From: Planctomycetaceae bacterium
GTDB taxonomy: Bacteria; Planctomycetota; Planctomycetia; Pirellulales; UBA1268
Reading direction: 5' to 3'
Assembly: GCA_018694455.1 (NCBI GenBank)
Contig: JABHNP010000292.1
Coordinates: 1 to 30,101, forward strand
Length of the DNA stretch: 30,101 nucleotides
A program made the translations under genes and the position numbers. Below the pieces are notes generated by a model that worked only from the letters and a program-made list of their open reading frames with translations, had not been told where the DNA came from and searched no databases. Below, one piece after another: positions 1 to 8,797 of this stretch (positions are counted from its first letter, which is position 1; every line of letters begins with the position of its first letter).

Positions 1-512
1 AGCCACTTCACAACTTTTTCTACTATGGCCGAAACAGTTTCTCCGTCTGTAGCAATGTGAACACCTGCCACCTCATCGTAATATGCTTCTCGTTCTGCAA
101 GCGATTGCTCTACTTCAGAATAAACGTCTTCACCTGCAAGCGGGGGGCGGCGGCTGGCTGTTGTTGCATCGAGTGCAAGACGCTGCCGAGTTTCAGCCAC
201 CGATGCCGAGACCCATACAACAGGCACTCTAGCATTCCGAATTATTCTCCGGTTTTCTTCACGCAAAACAACACCACCGCCTGTCGACAATACGCCGTCT
301 GAAACCCTCAGGAGCTCGCGTAAAACCAACGTCTCTTCATCTCGAAACGACGGTTCACCGCGTTCCTGTATAAATGCTCCGACGTCACATGCATGCTTTT
401 GCTCAAAAACCTCATCCGCATCTATTACAGGGCAGTCAAAATATCTTGAAACCCCCTCAGCAATGGTTGTTTTTCCAGAAGCTCGGTAACCCACGAGTAT
501 CAGACGAACCAC
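1..512 (-). CDS. aroK: Shikimate kinase, C-terminus cut by left window edge
   Basis: Phosphorylates shikimate with ATP to shikimate 3-phosphate in the cytoplasmic aromatic amino acid pathway. The reading frame is open to base 1, so about 170 residues are visible and the last few are missing. A Walker A loop GYRASGKT lies at residues 8-15, DAD at 31-33 and an arginine in SFRDEE at 57. STGGG is at 76-80 and the lid RRPPL at 121-125, all in the order expected for shikimate kinases of about 170-180 residues. The start is a GTG at 512, chosen because AGGAGG lies 5 nt upstream and an in-frame stop lies just before that. It follows aroDE by 30 nt and is almost certainly co-transcribed with it. Identity is firm; only the exact C-terminus is unknown. 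Confidence 0.93.
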   Translation of the reverse strand, partial: MVRLILVGYRASGKTTIAEGVSRYFDCPVIDADEVFEQKHACDVGAFIQERGEPSFRDEETLVLRELLRVSDGVLSTGGGVVLREENRRIIRNARVPVVWVSASVAETRQRLALDATTASRRPPLAGEDVYSEVEQSLAEREAYYDEVAGVHIATDGETVSAIVEKVVKW

Positions 513-542
513 GAACTCCTCCTCTTAGCACGAGCCCATCTT

Positions 543-2045
543 TTATTCGATAATTCTCACGGATGATGTTGCTTGCTTCAGTGCCGATCTCATCACACCT
601 TCTGGTGGTGCATCACCGTGCCAGATCTTAAATTGCTCAGCAGCTTGACGAACAAACATTTCTACACCAGTCACTACCCTACAGCCAACCTCCCGTGATT
701 CTTTGACCAACAAGGTACTTTCTGGGTTATATACAGTATCAAAAACTACCATGTAGGGCCGTAAATGATTCGCTCCAAACGGTGTTTCATTTACTTTGGG
801 ATGCATTCCTATTGGAGTCGCATTCACAATACAGTCATAAGGAAGTCGCTGACGAGCCGACCAGTCAACCACTTTACCATTGACTAGTTCAGCAAGTGCG
901 GCAGCACGTGCTGTTGTACGAGAAGAAACAGTTACTTCAACACCCTGTTTCTTCAAGCCAAAGGCAATTGCTCGAGCGGCGCCACCGGCCCCTAAGATGA
1001 GTGCTGTCTTCAGTCCAAGACGTCCACCAAAACCAGCGTCTCGTGCCTCAAGGGCATCCTGTATCGCAGAAATAGCTGCAGTCACATCGGTATTAAAAGC
1101 GGTGCTTTCTCTTGTCTCGGAATCAAAAGATATCGTGTTAGCGGCTCCAATCTCTTCCACTAAGTCACCCTGCGAAGATACAAACTCTAATACATTTTCC
1201 TTATGGGGTATCGTTACGCTCAGACCGGAAAGTGGCCAATGGTCTGCTTTCTTCAGAAAGTCTCCCAAATGCCCTTTTGGGACAAGAAACGGCAGATAAA
1301 CGGCATCGATACCAGCAGCTGCACAGGCTGCATTATGAACGACCGGACTAAGACTATGGCCAACCGGATCTGCCACCACACCGTAAACCTTGGTTGAAGG
1401 AGTAATTGCATCATATCGATACAAGTCACAGAGTTGGCTCCATGGAATCTGTCCTGGTGCCAGTATTTTCTCTGGGTTAAACGGTGCGAATGTAAATGCT
1501 GCGCCAAATCGACCCCCGAGCACACGGCTTGGGGTTCCAATTTCACCCATACAAAGTCCAACGGTAGGGGTGTCACTTGATTGGATTAATTCAAGCATCC
1601 GAAGGTTATCATTTGGATGATTCGCAAGAGTGGCTATTTTTACGACATCTGCATCGAGGTCAGCTAAGTAAGAATGAAGACCCCGAAGATCATTGGGTGT
1701 TCTTTTAAAATCATGAAAACTTATAATCCGTTGTGTTTTACCAAAACGGGGTATGGACTTTGCGACATCGTCTTCGAGATCAACATAGTCTACGCCCTCA
1801 GCGATCGCTGTACGAAGAACCGTTAATCGCTCTTCTTCCGTACGTTCCCAATGACCTCCATCCTGCTTGCGTCGGCATGTTGCAATTACGGGACAGGGGC
1901 GGTCAGCAAGAAGCCGTTTAACCTGAACCTTACGCTGAATGCAATCCAACCGTAGCTCTACAAGGCCAACTTTTTGCTGACCAAGATGCCGCAGTTCAGT
2001 CAAAAGATATCGATGACGACCCCTGGCGAGGCTGACGCAAATCAT
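543..2045 (-). CDS. aroDE: Bifunctional type I 3-dehydroquinate dehydratase / shikimate dehydrogenase
   Basis: A fused enzyme for two consecutive shikimate-pathway steps: dehydration of 3-dehydroquinate, then NADPH reduction of 3-dehydroshikimate. Residues 1-210 are a type I dehydroquinase, with the substrate motif ELRLD at 30-34, catalytic His111 (SFHDF), Schiff-base Lys136 (VVKIAT) and Gln199 near its end. Residues 218-500 are a shikimate dehydrogenase with GHSLSP at 229-234, TIPHK ending in Lys282, FNTD at 317-320 and the NADP loop GAGGAARA at 352-359. All key residues are present, so both halves should be active. Family knowledge: the same domain order occurs in plants and Chlamydiae. The ATG at 2045 has only a poor Shine-Dalgarno. 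The gene follows mutL by 90 nt and precedes aroK by 30 nt. Confidence 0.95.
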   Translation of the reverse strand: MICVSLARGRHRYLLTELRHLGQQKVGLVELRLDCIQRKVQVKRLLADRPCPVIATCRRKQDGGHWERTEEERLTVLRTAIAEGVDYVDLEDDVAKSIPRFGKTQRIISFHDFKRTPNDLRGLHSYLADLDADVVKIATLANHPNDNLRMLELIQSSDTPTVGLCMGEIGTPSRVLGGRFGAAFTFAPFNPEKILAPGQIPWSQLCDLYRYDAITPSTKVYGVVADPVGHSLSPVVHNAACAAAGIDAVYLPFLVPKGHLGDFLKKADHWPLSGLSVTIPHKENVLEFVSSQGDLVEEIGAANTISFDSETRESTAFNTDVTAAISAIQDALEARDAGFGGRLGLKTALILGAGGAARAIAFGLKKQGVEVTVSSRTTARAAALAELVNGKVVDWSARQRLPYDCIVNATPIGMHPKVNETPFGANHLRPYMVVFDTVYNPESTLLVKESREVGCRVVTGVEMFVRQAAEQFKIWHGDAPPEGVMRSALKQATSSVRIIE

Positions 2046-2135
2046 ACAAACCCAACTCTTACTTGGTTCAAAATAAAAATCGATCTTTCAATTTAAATGC
2101 AATCTTATTCCAGGCAGCATAGCAAGCAATACTTG

Positions 2136-3953
2136 TCATGTCCGCCGAAATTGTTTGTCGAGTTCTTGCCTCGATAATACGAGCGAAGTTGGCCTGCCAT
2201 GAGGGCAATGACCTGTCCCTTGATACCGATGCCGATCTGCAACAAGTGTATCTACTTCTACCTGCGACAGAGCGTCTCCTGCTTTAATTGCAGCACGACA
2301 CGAGAGACTATGGAGCACCTCGTCTACTACGGCTTGATGATCACCGCCATTCGCAGCCAAGGCAGTGAGTCGATCCACAACCTCTTGAATAATCTCTGAC
2401 GCTGGCGTCCTTCCTACTAATGCTGGCTTCCCTCGCACAACAACAGTATTGCCACCGAATGACTCTACCTTCACGCCGGAATCTGACAAAACATCAAGAT
2501 GATTTGTGACAACCTCAAATTCTGAAGATGTAAGTTCTACTTGCTCTGGAATCAATAATGATTGAACTTCAATCACTCCATTCGAAATACGAGTACGAAG
2601 CTGTTCATAAAGCACTCTCTCGTGCAAAGCATGCTGATCAATAACTTCTATGCCGCCCTCTGTTTCAACAACTAGGTACCGTTGATGCATCTGGACTGCT
2701 CGTTCTTCGGGGAGTTTATTTTCCGTGACTCCTGGAAAGCTCTCTTGCGTAGCAACACTGTCTTCTCCGGTGCCAGAGGCATTTCTCCCTGATAGACCGA
2801 AGCTTCGGCCTGATTCCTCCCGGCCACTAACTTCATGCCGAGGCTCACCTCTACTACCTTCCTCTCCTTCAGAGTAAGACTGCTGCCGCTTCCAAATATC
2901 CTCCGCTGCCGCCAGTCCGGCTGAAGCCGGTGAAACGCTTCGTGGTGGTTCAAAAGCCGTAGGGCCATCAACCCCAGCGATCGCACGTCGTACTGCGAGC
3001 AAAACAAGCCTATGCAGACGACCTGGATCACGAAAACGTACTTCCGTTTTGGCTGGATGAACATTCACATCTACGTACTGCAAGGGGACCTGTAATTGCA
3101 AAAAGACTATCGGCTGTCGCCCTGAAAGCAGACGACCACGGTAGCCTTCTTGTACTGCATGCATGATAGAGCGGTCACGAAATGGCCGACCGCTTATGAA
3201 GAAGTGCTGGAACCTTCCACTGGCCATATCATCTTCAGGCCTACCGAGGAGAGCCATGACCGATATATCGTCATCAACTTCTTTCGCACAAAGCAAGCGA
3301 CTCGCTAGCTGACTTCCATAAATATCGGCGATCCGTTGCCGCCATTCACCAACTGCAGGCAAATCATGCACTCGTCTTCGATTGTGAGTGAGTGAAAATG
3401 CTACCTCTGGATGTGCCAGTGCTGTTTTTACAAAAGCCTCTGATGCATGGGACCATTCTGTTGCCGGTGTCTTGAGAAATGCACGCCTTGCTGGAATCTT
3501 AGAAAATAGTTGGTGCACCTCGATCGATGTCCCAAGCCCACAACCCTCAGGCTGAACGCCTCGATTCAAACCACTATCTACCTCAAGGCGGCTACCGGTA
3601 CCTAACGCGGTTCTAGTTCGAATAACAACGCGTGAAACCTCAGAAATCGATGCAAGTGCCTCACCTCGAAATCCAAGCGTCTCTATTTTTTCAAGGTCAT
3701 CCGCACTTCGTAATTTACTTGTAGCATGCGGTGAAACAGCAAGGGGCAACTCCTCCGTTTCAATTCCACAGCCATCATCAACAATTCGTATCAAAGCAAC
3801 ACCGCCTTGCTCTAATTCCGCATCGATACGAGTAGGGTCAGAATCGAGTGCATTTTCAAGAAGTTCTTTTACGACACTCGCTGGCCGTTCAACTACTTCA
3901 CCAGCAGCGATTCGATTGATCACAGAGACAGGTAATGCTTGTATCTTCCCCAT
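2136..3953 (-). CDS. mutL: DNA mismatch repair protein MutL (endonuclease type)
   Basis: A 605-residue MutL. The N-terminal GHKL ATPase shows NRIAAGEVVERP (13-24), KELLENALD (29-37), DDGCGI (59-64), HATSKL (76-81) and GFRGEALASI (94-103). A low-complexity linker at roughly 335-415 leads to the C-terminal dimerisation domain. That domain keeps the nuclease signature DQHALHERVLYE (439-450) with companion motifs SCRAAIKAGDAL (551-562) and CPHGRP (583-588), so it should nick DNA itself and needs no MutH. QSLLIP at 464-469 matches the beta-clamp-binding motif seen in other MutL proteins. It acts with MutS in post-replicative mismatch repair. It lies 86 nt after the response regulator gene and 90 nt before aroDE; no mutS is visible. 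Confidence 0.97.
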   Translation of the reverse strand: MGKIQALPVSVINRIAAGEVVERPASVVKELLENALDSDPTRIDAELEQGGVALIRIVDDGCGIETEELPLAVSPHATSKLRSADDLEKIETLGFRGEALASISEVSRVVIRTRTALGTGSRLEVDSGLNRGVQPEGCGLGTSIEVHQLFSKIPARRAFLKTPATEWSHASEAFVKTALAHPEVAFSLTHNRRRVHDLPAVGEWRQRIADIYGSQLASRLLCAKEVDDDISVMALLGRPEDDMASGRFQHFFISGRPFRDRSIMHAVQEGYRGRLLSGRQPIVFLQLQVPLQYVDVNVHPAKTEVRFRDPGRLHRLVLLAVRRAIAGVDGPTAFEPPRSVSPASAGLAAAEDIWKRQQSYSEGEEGSRGEPRHEVSGREESGRSFGLSGRNASGTGEDSVATQESFPGVTENKLPEERAVQMHQRYLVVETEGGIEVIDQHALHERVLYEQLRTRISNGVIEVQSLLIPEQVELTSSEFEVVTNHLDVLSDSGVKVESFGGNTVVVRGKPALVGRTPASEIIQEVVDRLTALAANGGDHQAVVDEVLHSLSCRAAIKAGDALSQVEVDTLVADRHRYQGTGHCPHGRPTSLVLSRQELDKQFRRT

Positions 3954-4039
3954 ACTTAAATATCCGGCTCTCTTTCAGAACGCCGCCTCACGTGCCAACT
4001 AAAAACCAAGAGTGACCCAACATCACTTGAGATGACATT

Positions 4040-5476
4040 CTAGTGAAGCTTGTATTCTTTGATCTTGCGATAGAGTGTTCGTTCTCCAATACCGAGCATT
4101 TCTGCAGTCTGCTCCCGGTTTCCAGCCGCAAGCTTAAGTGTTTCTCCAATAAAAATTTTTTCAATTTCATGAAGAGGACGGCCAACAAGGGACGCAATAC
4201 CGTTACTCTCTTCATCGCCTTCCGTAGAAATTCCTGCAACCTGTCCAGAATAGGGTTCTAGCTCGAGTGGCAAGTCATCAACATCAAGTGATTCATCGCA
4301 ATCAACAACGATCATACTTTCAATGACATTTCGAAGTTGACGAACATTCCCAGGCCATGAAAACGCCAGCAGTTTGAGTCTTGCATCACGAGTCATGCTT
4401 TTAATTGTTTTCTGATGACGCCGGGATAACTGCTTCATGAAATGCTCAATGAGCAATGGAATGTCGGCAGACCTTTCTTGGAGACTCGGAATTGCAATCG
4501 TAACAACTTTCAGACGATGATAGAGGTCACTACGAAAAGTGCCTCCTTCAACCGCATCTTCAAGATTCCGATTTGTTGCAGAAAGTATTCGCACATTAAC
4601 CCGAACAGGCTGATTCGAGCCCACCCTCGTAATCTCCCCAGACTCTAGAACCCGAAGCAACTTGATCTGAGTGGCCATGGGCATATCTCCAACCTCATCA
4701 AGGAAGAGCGTCCCACCATCAGCATACTCAAACTTCCCTACACGATCCGAGGAAGCATCGGTAAACGCACCTTTAATGTGGCCGAAAAGCTCGCTCTCGA
4801 GAATATTCTCACTCAAAGCCGCACAGTTAAGCGCTACAAACGGCTTCTTTTTTCTTGGGCTATTCTGGTGAATCGCCTGAGCAACAAGTTCTTTCCCCGT
4901 CCCCGTTGCACCCTGAATGAGTACCGTCGCATCAGTCGGCGCAATTCGTTTAAGCCGCTCAATGACGGCTCGCATCTGCGTGCTTGACCCTACTACTCCT
5001 TCGAAGCCGAATCGCTCATCAAGACGACGGTTGAGTTCAAGATTCTGCAATCTTAGCCGAACCCCGGCAGATGCTTTTTCAACAGCCTCCCTTAGCTGAG
5101 TAAGTTCGAGTGGTTTTTGCAAATACGTGAAGGCACCTTGCTGCATTGCTTCCACTGCTGATGGCACCGTTCCGTGACCAGTGACAACAATAACTTCAGT
5201 CTCGACAGATGATTGCTTAGCCAACTTAAGAATCTCAAGGCCACCAATGTCATTCATCATAAGATCAGTGACAACAACATCAAATGAATCTGCATCAAGT
5301 TGCTCAGCACCTTCATTACCACCACCAGCGACCGTCACCTTATAGCCAAGTCGCTCAAGGCCTTCGCCCATTGTACGCGCATGCACAATATCATTATCGA
5401 CTACAAGAACGCGGACAGATCTCGCGATCCCATCAATACTTCCTGAAGAGCTATTTACAACTGAATGAGTCGACAT
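4040..5476 (-). CDS. Sigma-54-dependent response regulator, NtrC/AtoC family
   Basis: A 478-residue transcription activator with three parts. The receiver is at about 20-135, with phospho-acceptor Asp71 (VVTDLMM), Thr in VTGHG and Lys in LQKP; the acidic pocket reads DND. The AAA+ ATPase follows, with Walker A GATGTGKE, Walker B TLFLDEVGDM and arginine-rich sensor regions. A Fis-type helix-turn-helix sits at the extreme C-terminus (REQTAEMLGIGERTLYRKI). The sigma-54 contact loop reads GAFTDA where the textbook form is GAFTGA. The ATG start is preceded by GGTGAAAG. The kinase gene ends 36 nt upstream, so the two are a cognate pair. The genes it controls cannot be read from the window, and I found no convincing -24/-12 promoter here. 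Confidence 0.93.
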   Translation of the reverse strand: MSTHSVVNSSSGSIDGIARSVRVLVVDNDIVHARTMGEGLERLGYKVTVAGGGNEGAEQLDADSFDVVVTDLMMNDIGGLEILKLAKQSSVETEVIVVTGHGTVPSAVEAMQQGAFTYLQKPLELTQLREAVEKASAGVRLRLQNLELNRRLDERFGFEGVVGSSTQMRAVIERLKRIAPTDATVLIQGATGTGKELVAQAIHQNSPRKKKPFVALNCAALSENILESELFGHIKGAFTDASSDRVGKFEYADGGTLFLDEVGDMPMATQIKLLRVLESGEITRVGSNQPVRVNVRILSATNRNLEDAVEGGTFRSDLYHRLKVVTIAIPSLQERSADIPLLIEHFMKQLSRRHQKTIKSMTRDARLKLLAFSWPGNVRQLRNVIESMIVVDCDESLDVDDLPLELEPYSGQVAGISTEGDEESNGIASLVGRPLHEIEKIFIGETLKLAAGNREQTAEMLGIGERTLYRKIKEYKLH

Positions 5477-5512
5477 CTTTCACCAACGATTCCATGAAGA
5501 ACCACACTCTTT

Positions 5513-6322
5513 TTACGTTTTATGCCCAACTGCTTCTGTTGGCAACCGTGGCGGAGCTGGCAACCATATCGCCAACTTTGTGCCTCGACCAGGAGCACTC
5601 TCAATATCAATTGATCCGCTGTGAGCTTCAATAATCTTGCGAGCGGTTGGGAGACCAAGCCCCGACCCTCCTTGTTTGGTTGAGTAGAATGCCTCAAACA
5701 CCCGAGCAAGTGTCTCAGCTCCCATACCAGGGCCAGTATCGATCAATTCAATCATGACTCCGAGCCCAGAAGCTCGCGTCCTTACCATTAGCTGTCCGCC
5801 TTCTTCCATCGCTTGAGTCGCGTTAATCAAAAGATTTAATATCGCCGACCGAAATGTTTCTCGATCAATCCGCACTGCAGGCAATTCCGGGTCGAGATAT
5901 CGCACAAGTTCAACGCCTGCATCATCAGTCCGCGGTTGAAAAAAATCTAGCAACTGCTCGAGCTCAACGTTGAGATTACCTGGCTCTGGGTCTATTCCCT
6001 CCTGCCTGGAAAAATCTAGGAAATCATCCAACAGTTTCTGCAAACGATCGCATTCCTGCCGAACAAGATCAATTTTTGCTTTTGCTCTTCGGGCTGTCTG
6101 ATTCGCTGCCGATTCATCACCGAGCGAATTAATATCTTCTCCGAGCAGTTCCATATTTAAACGGATACTAGACAACGGGTTTCGAATCTCGTGAGCAAGC
6201 TCGCTTACGAGTTTGACTAACTCCGAATATGTATCACCCTCACCTGGAATTTGATCCGTGAGCAGTGCTGGTTGTCCCATAATCACAGCGCCCAAAATAT
6301 GCTGGACTTCTTCAGAATACAA
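5513..6322 (-). CDS. Short soluble sensor histidine kinase without a recognisable input domain
   Basis: Up to 269 residues. After only about 40 N-terminal residues comes the dimerisation/phospho-acceptor helix with H-box ELAHEIRNPLSSI. A long helical stretch follows, then the HATPase domain with N-box NLLINATQAM, G1 DTGPGM and G2 GGSGLGLPTARK. There is no membrane segment, HAMP, PAS or GAF region, so it is cytoplasmic and NtrB-like in its core only. The longest frame starts at TTG 6322, whose GGAGAG Shine-Dalgarno is only 1 nt away from it and lies inside a strong hairpin. The ATG at 6280 is an alternative start with no clear ribosome site. It should phosphorylate the response regulator encoded 36 nt downstream. 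Its signal is unknown and may come through a partner protein. Confidence 0.88.
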   Translation of the reverse strand: MYSEEVQHILGAVIMGQPALLTDQIPGEGDTYSELVKLVSELAHEIRNPLSSIRLNMELLGEDINSLGDESAANQTARRAKAKIDLVRQECDRLQKLLDDFLDFSRQEGIDPEPGNLNVELEQLLDFFQPRTDDAGVELVRYLDPELPAVRIDRETFRSAILNLLINATQAMEEGGQLMVRTRASGLGVMIELIDTGPGMGAETLARVFEAFYSTKQGGSGLGLPTARKIIEAHSGSIDIESAPGRGTKLAIWLPAPPRLPTEAVGHKT

Positions 6323-6323
6323 A

Positions 6324-6362
6324 CTCTCCGCAGGGTTCTCAATGAGATAACCCTGCAGAGAG
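6324..6362 (-). promoter_or_regulatory. Strong hairpin between pnp and the kinase gene
   Basis: Read as minus-strand RNA, two 14-nt arms pair completely with one U-G wobble. The inner part GCAGGGUU pairs with AACCCUGC and the outer CUCUC with GAGAG. The 11-nt loop can add CUC/GAG. It begins 14 nt after the pnp stop. Its 3' arm contains GGAGAG, directly before the TTG at 6322-6320. Only three U residues follow, so it is not a classic intrinsic terminator. It may stabilise the pnp 3' end, be an RNase III site, or hide the kinase ribosome site. Confidence 0.72.
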
Positions 6363-6375
6363 GAATATCTTCAAA

Positions 6376-8502
6376 CTATTCCGTTTCTGCAGCCGGCTCT
6401 GCATCAGCAGTAGCCTCTTCCATAGCTGCTCGGCGACTCAGTTTCACGCGATCCTGTTCGTCAACAGCAATGACTTTGACTCGCATTGTGTCACCGACCC
6501 GGCACACGTCACCAACATTCCCAACATACTCATTCGAGAGTTCACTGATGTGACACAAGCCGTCTTTACCAGGAACAAGTTCAATGAAGGCACCAAAATC
6601 TTTTACGCTTGTTACACGACCCTCATAGATCCGACCAATCTGAATCGATGCCGTAAGGGCTTCAATTTTCGCTAGCGCTGATGTCGCACTTTCGGCATCG
6701 TGACTCGCTACAGTAACGGTTCCGTCATCTTCTACTTCAACATTCGCTCCTGTTGTTTCCTGAATAGAGCGGATTGTCTTCCCACCCGGACCAATAAGGA
6801 GGCCTATCTTTTCGGGATCAATATGCGTTCGCAATAACCGCGGTGCCCACCCTGATATTTCATCGCGAGGTCTCCGTACTGACGAAAGCATTGCACGAAG
6901 GATTTCAAGACGGGCCTCTCGAGACTGAGCAAGCGTTGCCTTGATAATGGCAGGAGATATTCCATTGATTTTAAGGTCGAGCTGGATACCAGTGATACCA
7001 TTTTGCGAACCTGCAATTTTGAAGTCCATATCACCAAAATGATCCTCGTCACCAATAATATCAGTGAGAAGAGTCCATTTATCTTCTGATTCTTTTACCA
7101 GACCTACCGAAATGCCAGCGACAGGATTCGTAATTGGCACACCCGCCGCCATTAACCCAAGGGTCGCACCACAAACCGATGCCATCGAACTAGATCCATT
7201 CGACTCCAAGATGTCAGAGATCACACGAATCGTATATGGAAAAACGTCTGGGTCAGGAAGGACAGGCTTCACACTTCGCTCGGCAAGAGCTCCATGGCCT
7301 ATTTCTCGACGGCCAGGCCCACGAATCGGCCGGACCTCGCCTACTGAAAACGAAGGGAAGTAGTAGTCAAGCATGAACTTCTTTGAATATTCCTCGAACA
7401 GACCATCGACTCGCTGCTCGTCTTTGCCAGTCCCGAGGGTCACCGTTACAAGTGCCTGAGTTTCTCCACGCTGAAAAAGAGCTGAACCATGAACACGGGG
7501 CAGTAGGTCGACTTCGCATTCAATTGATCGTAACGACTTGGAATCTCGACCGTCTGGACGAGTACCACCAAGAATCAACTCTCGAATAGCATACTCTTCG
7601 AGGCCGTGCCAAACGTGCGAAAAGTCACCTTCACTCACGGAGTCATCGCTACCTGCTTTGTCGGCAGGACAAACCTCACTCTTCGCCCGCTCCTTAAGAG
7701 CTTTTACAGCCTCGCCTCGCTCAAGTTTTCCTGTGATTCCTGCTGCTGCTAAAAGCTCCACGTAATAGGCCGACTTGAGACGATCTCTGAGCGGAGCATA
7801 GTTTGGTAGTTCGTATTCTTTCTTGGGCTTACCTGCCTTGGCGGTGAGCTCTTCTTGCATTTCACAGATTGTAATAATAACTCGATGTGCTTCGTCTAAA
7901 GCTTCAAGCATTCGTTCTTCTGGCATTTCACGAGCAAAACCTTCAATCATGAGAATTGCTGTTTTACTGCCGGAAACAACGAGATCAAGATCACTCTCTT
8001 CGAGTTGGTCCTGCGTTGGAAACGGCACAAATTCTCCGTTAACCTGAGCCAATCGCACATTGCCAATTGGACCTTCAAAAGGTAATGGTGAAATGCAGAG
8101 TGCAGCAGATGCACCAATCATCGCCAGAATATCTGGATCATTTTGGCGATCACTTGAGAGCGTCTGTGCCTGAACTTGAACTTCATCATGAAATCCTTCA
8201 GGAAACAGCGGCCGAATGGGGCGATCGATCAGGCGACTAGTAAGTGTTTCTTTCATTGTTGGTCGGCCTTCTCGCTTCAGAAAGCCACCCGGAAACTTAC
8301 CTGCTGCCGCAGTTCGCTCCCTGTAATCACAGGTAAGTGGGAAAAAATCTATTCCCGCTCGTGGTGCTCCCGTTGCCGCGGCAACAAGGACTGTTGTTTC
8401 TCCATAAGAGACCAGCACACTCCCAGCGGCTTGCTTTGCCAGCAAGCCAGTTTCGAGTCCTAATACTTCCTGACCTACCTTGCGTTCAACACGATGTTTC
8501 AT
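6376..8502 (-). CDS. pnp: Polyribonucleotide nucleotidyltransferase (PNPase)
   Basis: A 708-residue, full-length PNPase, the 3'-5' phosphorolytic exoribonuclease of the RNA degradosome. Two RNase PH cores are visible. The first has FFPLTCDYRERTAAAGKFPGG; the second has GRREIGHGALAERS and the catalytic aspartates of GDEDHFGDMDFK. A KH domain follows with IGLLIGPGGKTIRSI (roughly 560-620), then an S1 domain (GRVTSVKDFGAFIE onward, about 625-690) and a short acidic tail. The ATG start has GGAAGGAA about 9 nt upstream. It lies downstream of rpsO, the widely conserved rpsO-pnp order, with a 295-nt gap holding two inverted repeats. In E. coli, PNPase represses its own mRNA after RNase III cleavage of the leader; a similar mechanism here is inference. 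Confidence 0.98.
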   Translation of the reverse strand: MKHRVERKVGQEVLGLETGLLAKQAAGSVLVSYGETTVLVAAATGAPRAGIDFFPLTCDYRERTAAAGKFPGGFLKREGRPTMKETLTSRLIDRPIRPLFPEGFHDEVQVQAQTLSSDRQNDPDILAMIGASAALCISPLPFEGPIGNVRLAQVNGEFVPFPTQDQLEESDLDLVVSGSKTAILMIEGFAREMPEERMLEALDEAHRVIITICEMQEELTAKAGKPKKEYELPNYAPLRDRLKSAYYVELLAAAGITGKLERGEAVKALKERAKSEVCPADKAGSDDSVSEGDFSHVWHGLEEYAIRELILGGTRPDGRDSKSLRSIECEVDLLPRVHGSALFQRGETQALVTVTLGTGKDEQRVDGLFEEYSKKFMLDYYFPSFSVGEVRPIRGPGRREIGHGALAERSVKPVLPDPDVFPYTIRVISDILESNGSSSMASVCGATLGLMAAGVPITNPVAGISVGLVKESEDKWTLLTDIIGDEDHFGDMDFKIAGSQNGITGIQLDLKINGISPAIIKATLAQSREARLEILRAMLSSVRRPRDEISGWAPRLLRTHIDPEKIGLLIGPGGKTIRSIQETTGANVEVEDDGTVTVASHDAESATSALAKIEALTASIQIGRIYEGRVTSVKDFGAFIELVPGKDGLCHISELSNEYVGNVGDVCRVGDTMRVKVIAVDEQDRVKLSRRAAMEEATADAEPAAETE

Positions 8503-8545
8503 TGTTATTAATTCCTTCCTTCTTATTGATTTATCACTCCCGATA

Positions 8546-8579
8546 CCCGATGCACCAGTTCGTTACTGGTAATGACGGG
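8546..8579 (-). promoter_or_regulatory. Hairpin in the pnp leader
   Basis: The core ACCAGT and ACTGGT arms (8554-8559 and 8565-8570) pair perfectly around a 5-nt loop. An outer CCCG/CGGG pairing (8546-8549 and 8576-8579) extends the stem across a small internal loop. It ends about 43 nt upstream of the pnp start. The position suits a leader structure cut by RNase III or bound by PNPase, as known in enterobacteria; function here is inferred. Confidence 0.5.
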
Positions 8580-8718
8580 ACTTAACATGAAAGCGTTCAC
8601 CAAAACCGTTAATTTTTATTGCACTAAAATCAAAACCATCATGACCCCAATCCCTCCCTTAAGATCACGAGAAATCGAAGCTTCATCGCAACGGATATAG
8701 AGAGAATAAAGCCCAACA

Positions 8719-8747
8719 GTGAACAAAGATGGTAAACATCTTTTCAC
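8719..8747 (-). terminator. Hairpin downstream of rpsO, leaky terminator or processing site
   Basis: In minus-strand RNA, GUGA-AAAGAUG pairs with CAUCUUU-UCAC around a 5-nt loop, with a 2-nt GU bulge on the 3' side: 11 base pairs. It starts 50 nt after the rpsO stop. The following sequence (UGUUGGGCUUUAUUCUC) is only loosely U-rich, so read-through into pnp is expected. The rest of the 8503-8797 gap holds no convincing gene. Confidence 0.55.
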
Positions 8748-8797
8748 TCCACCTAGAAACCGCAGTCGAATCAAGAAGCCACAGCGGTTTGCCAGAA

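Noticed and set aside
57..302. Plus-strand 81-codon open frame
   Set aside because: It is the antisense shadow of the shikimate kinase gene, whose motifs are unambiguous on the minus strand.
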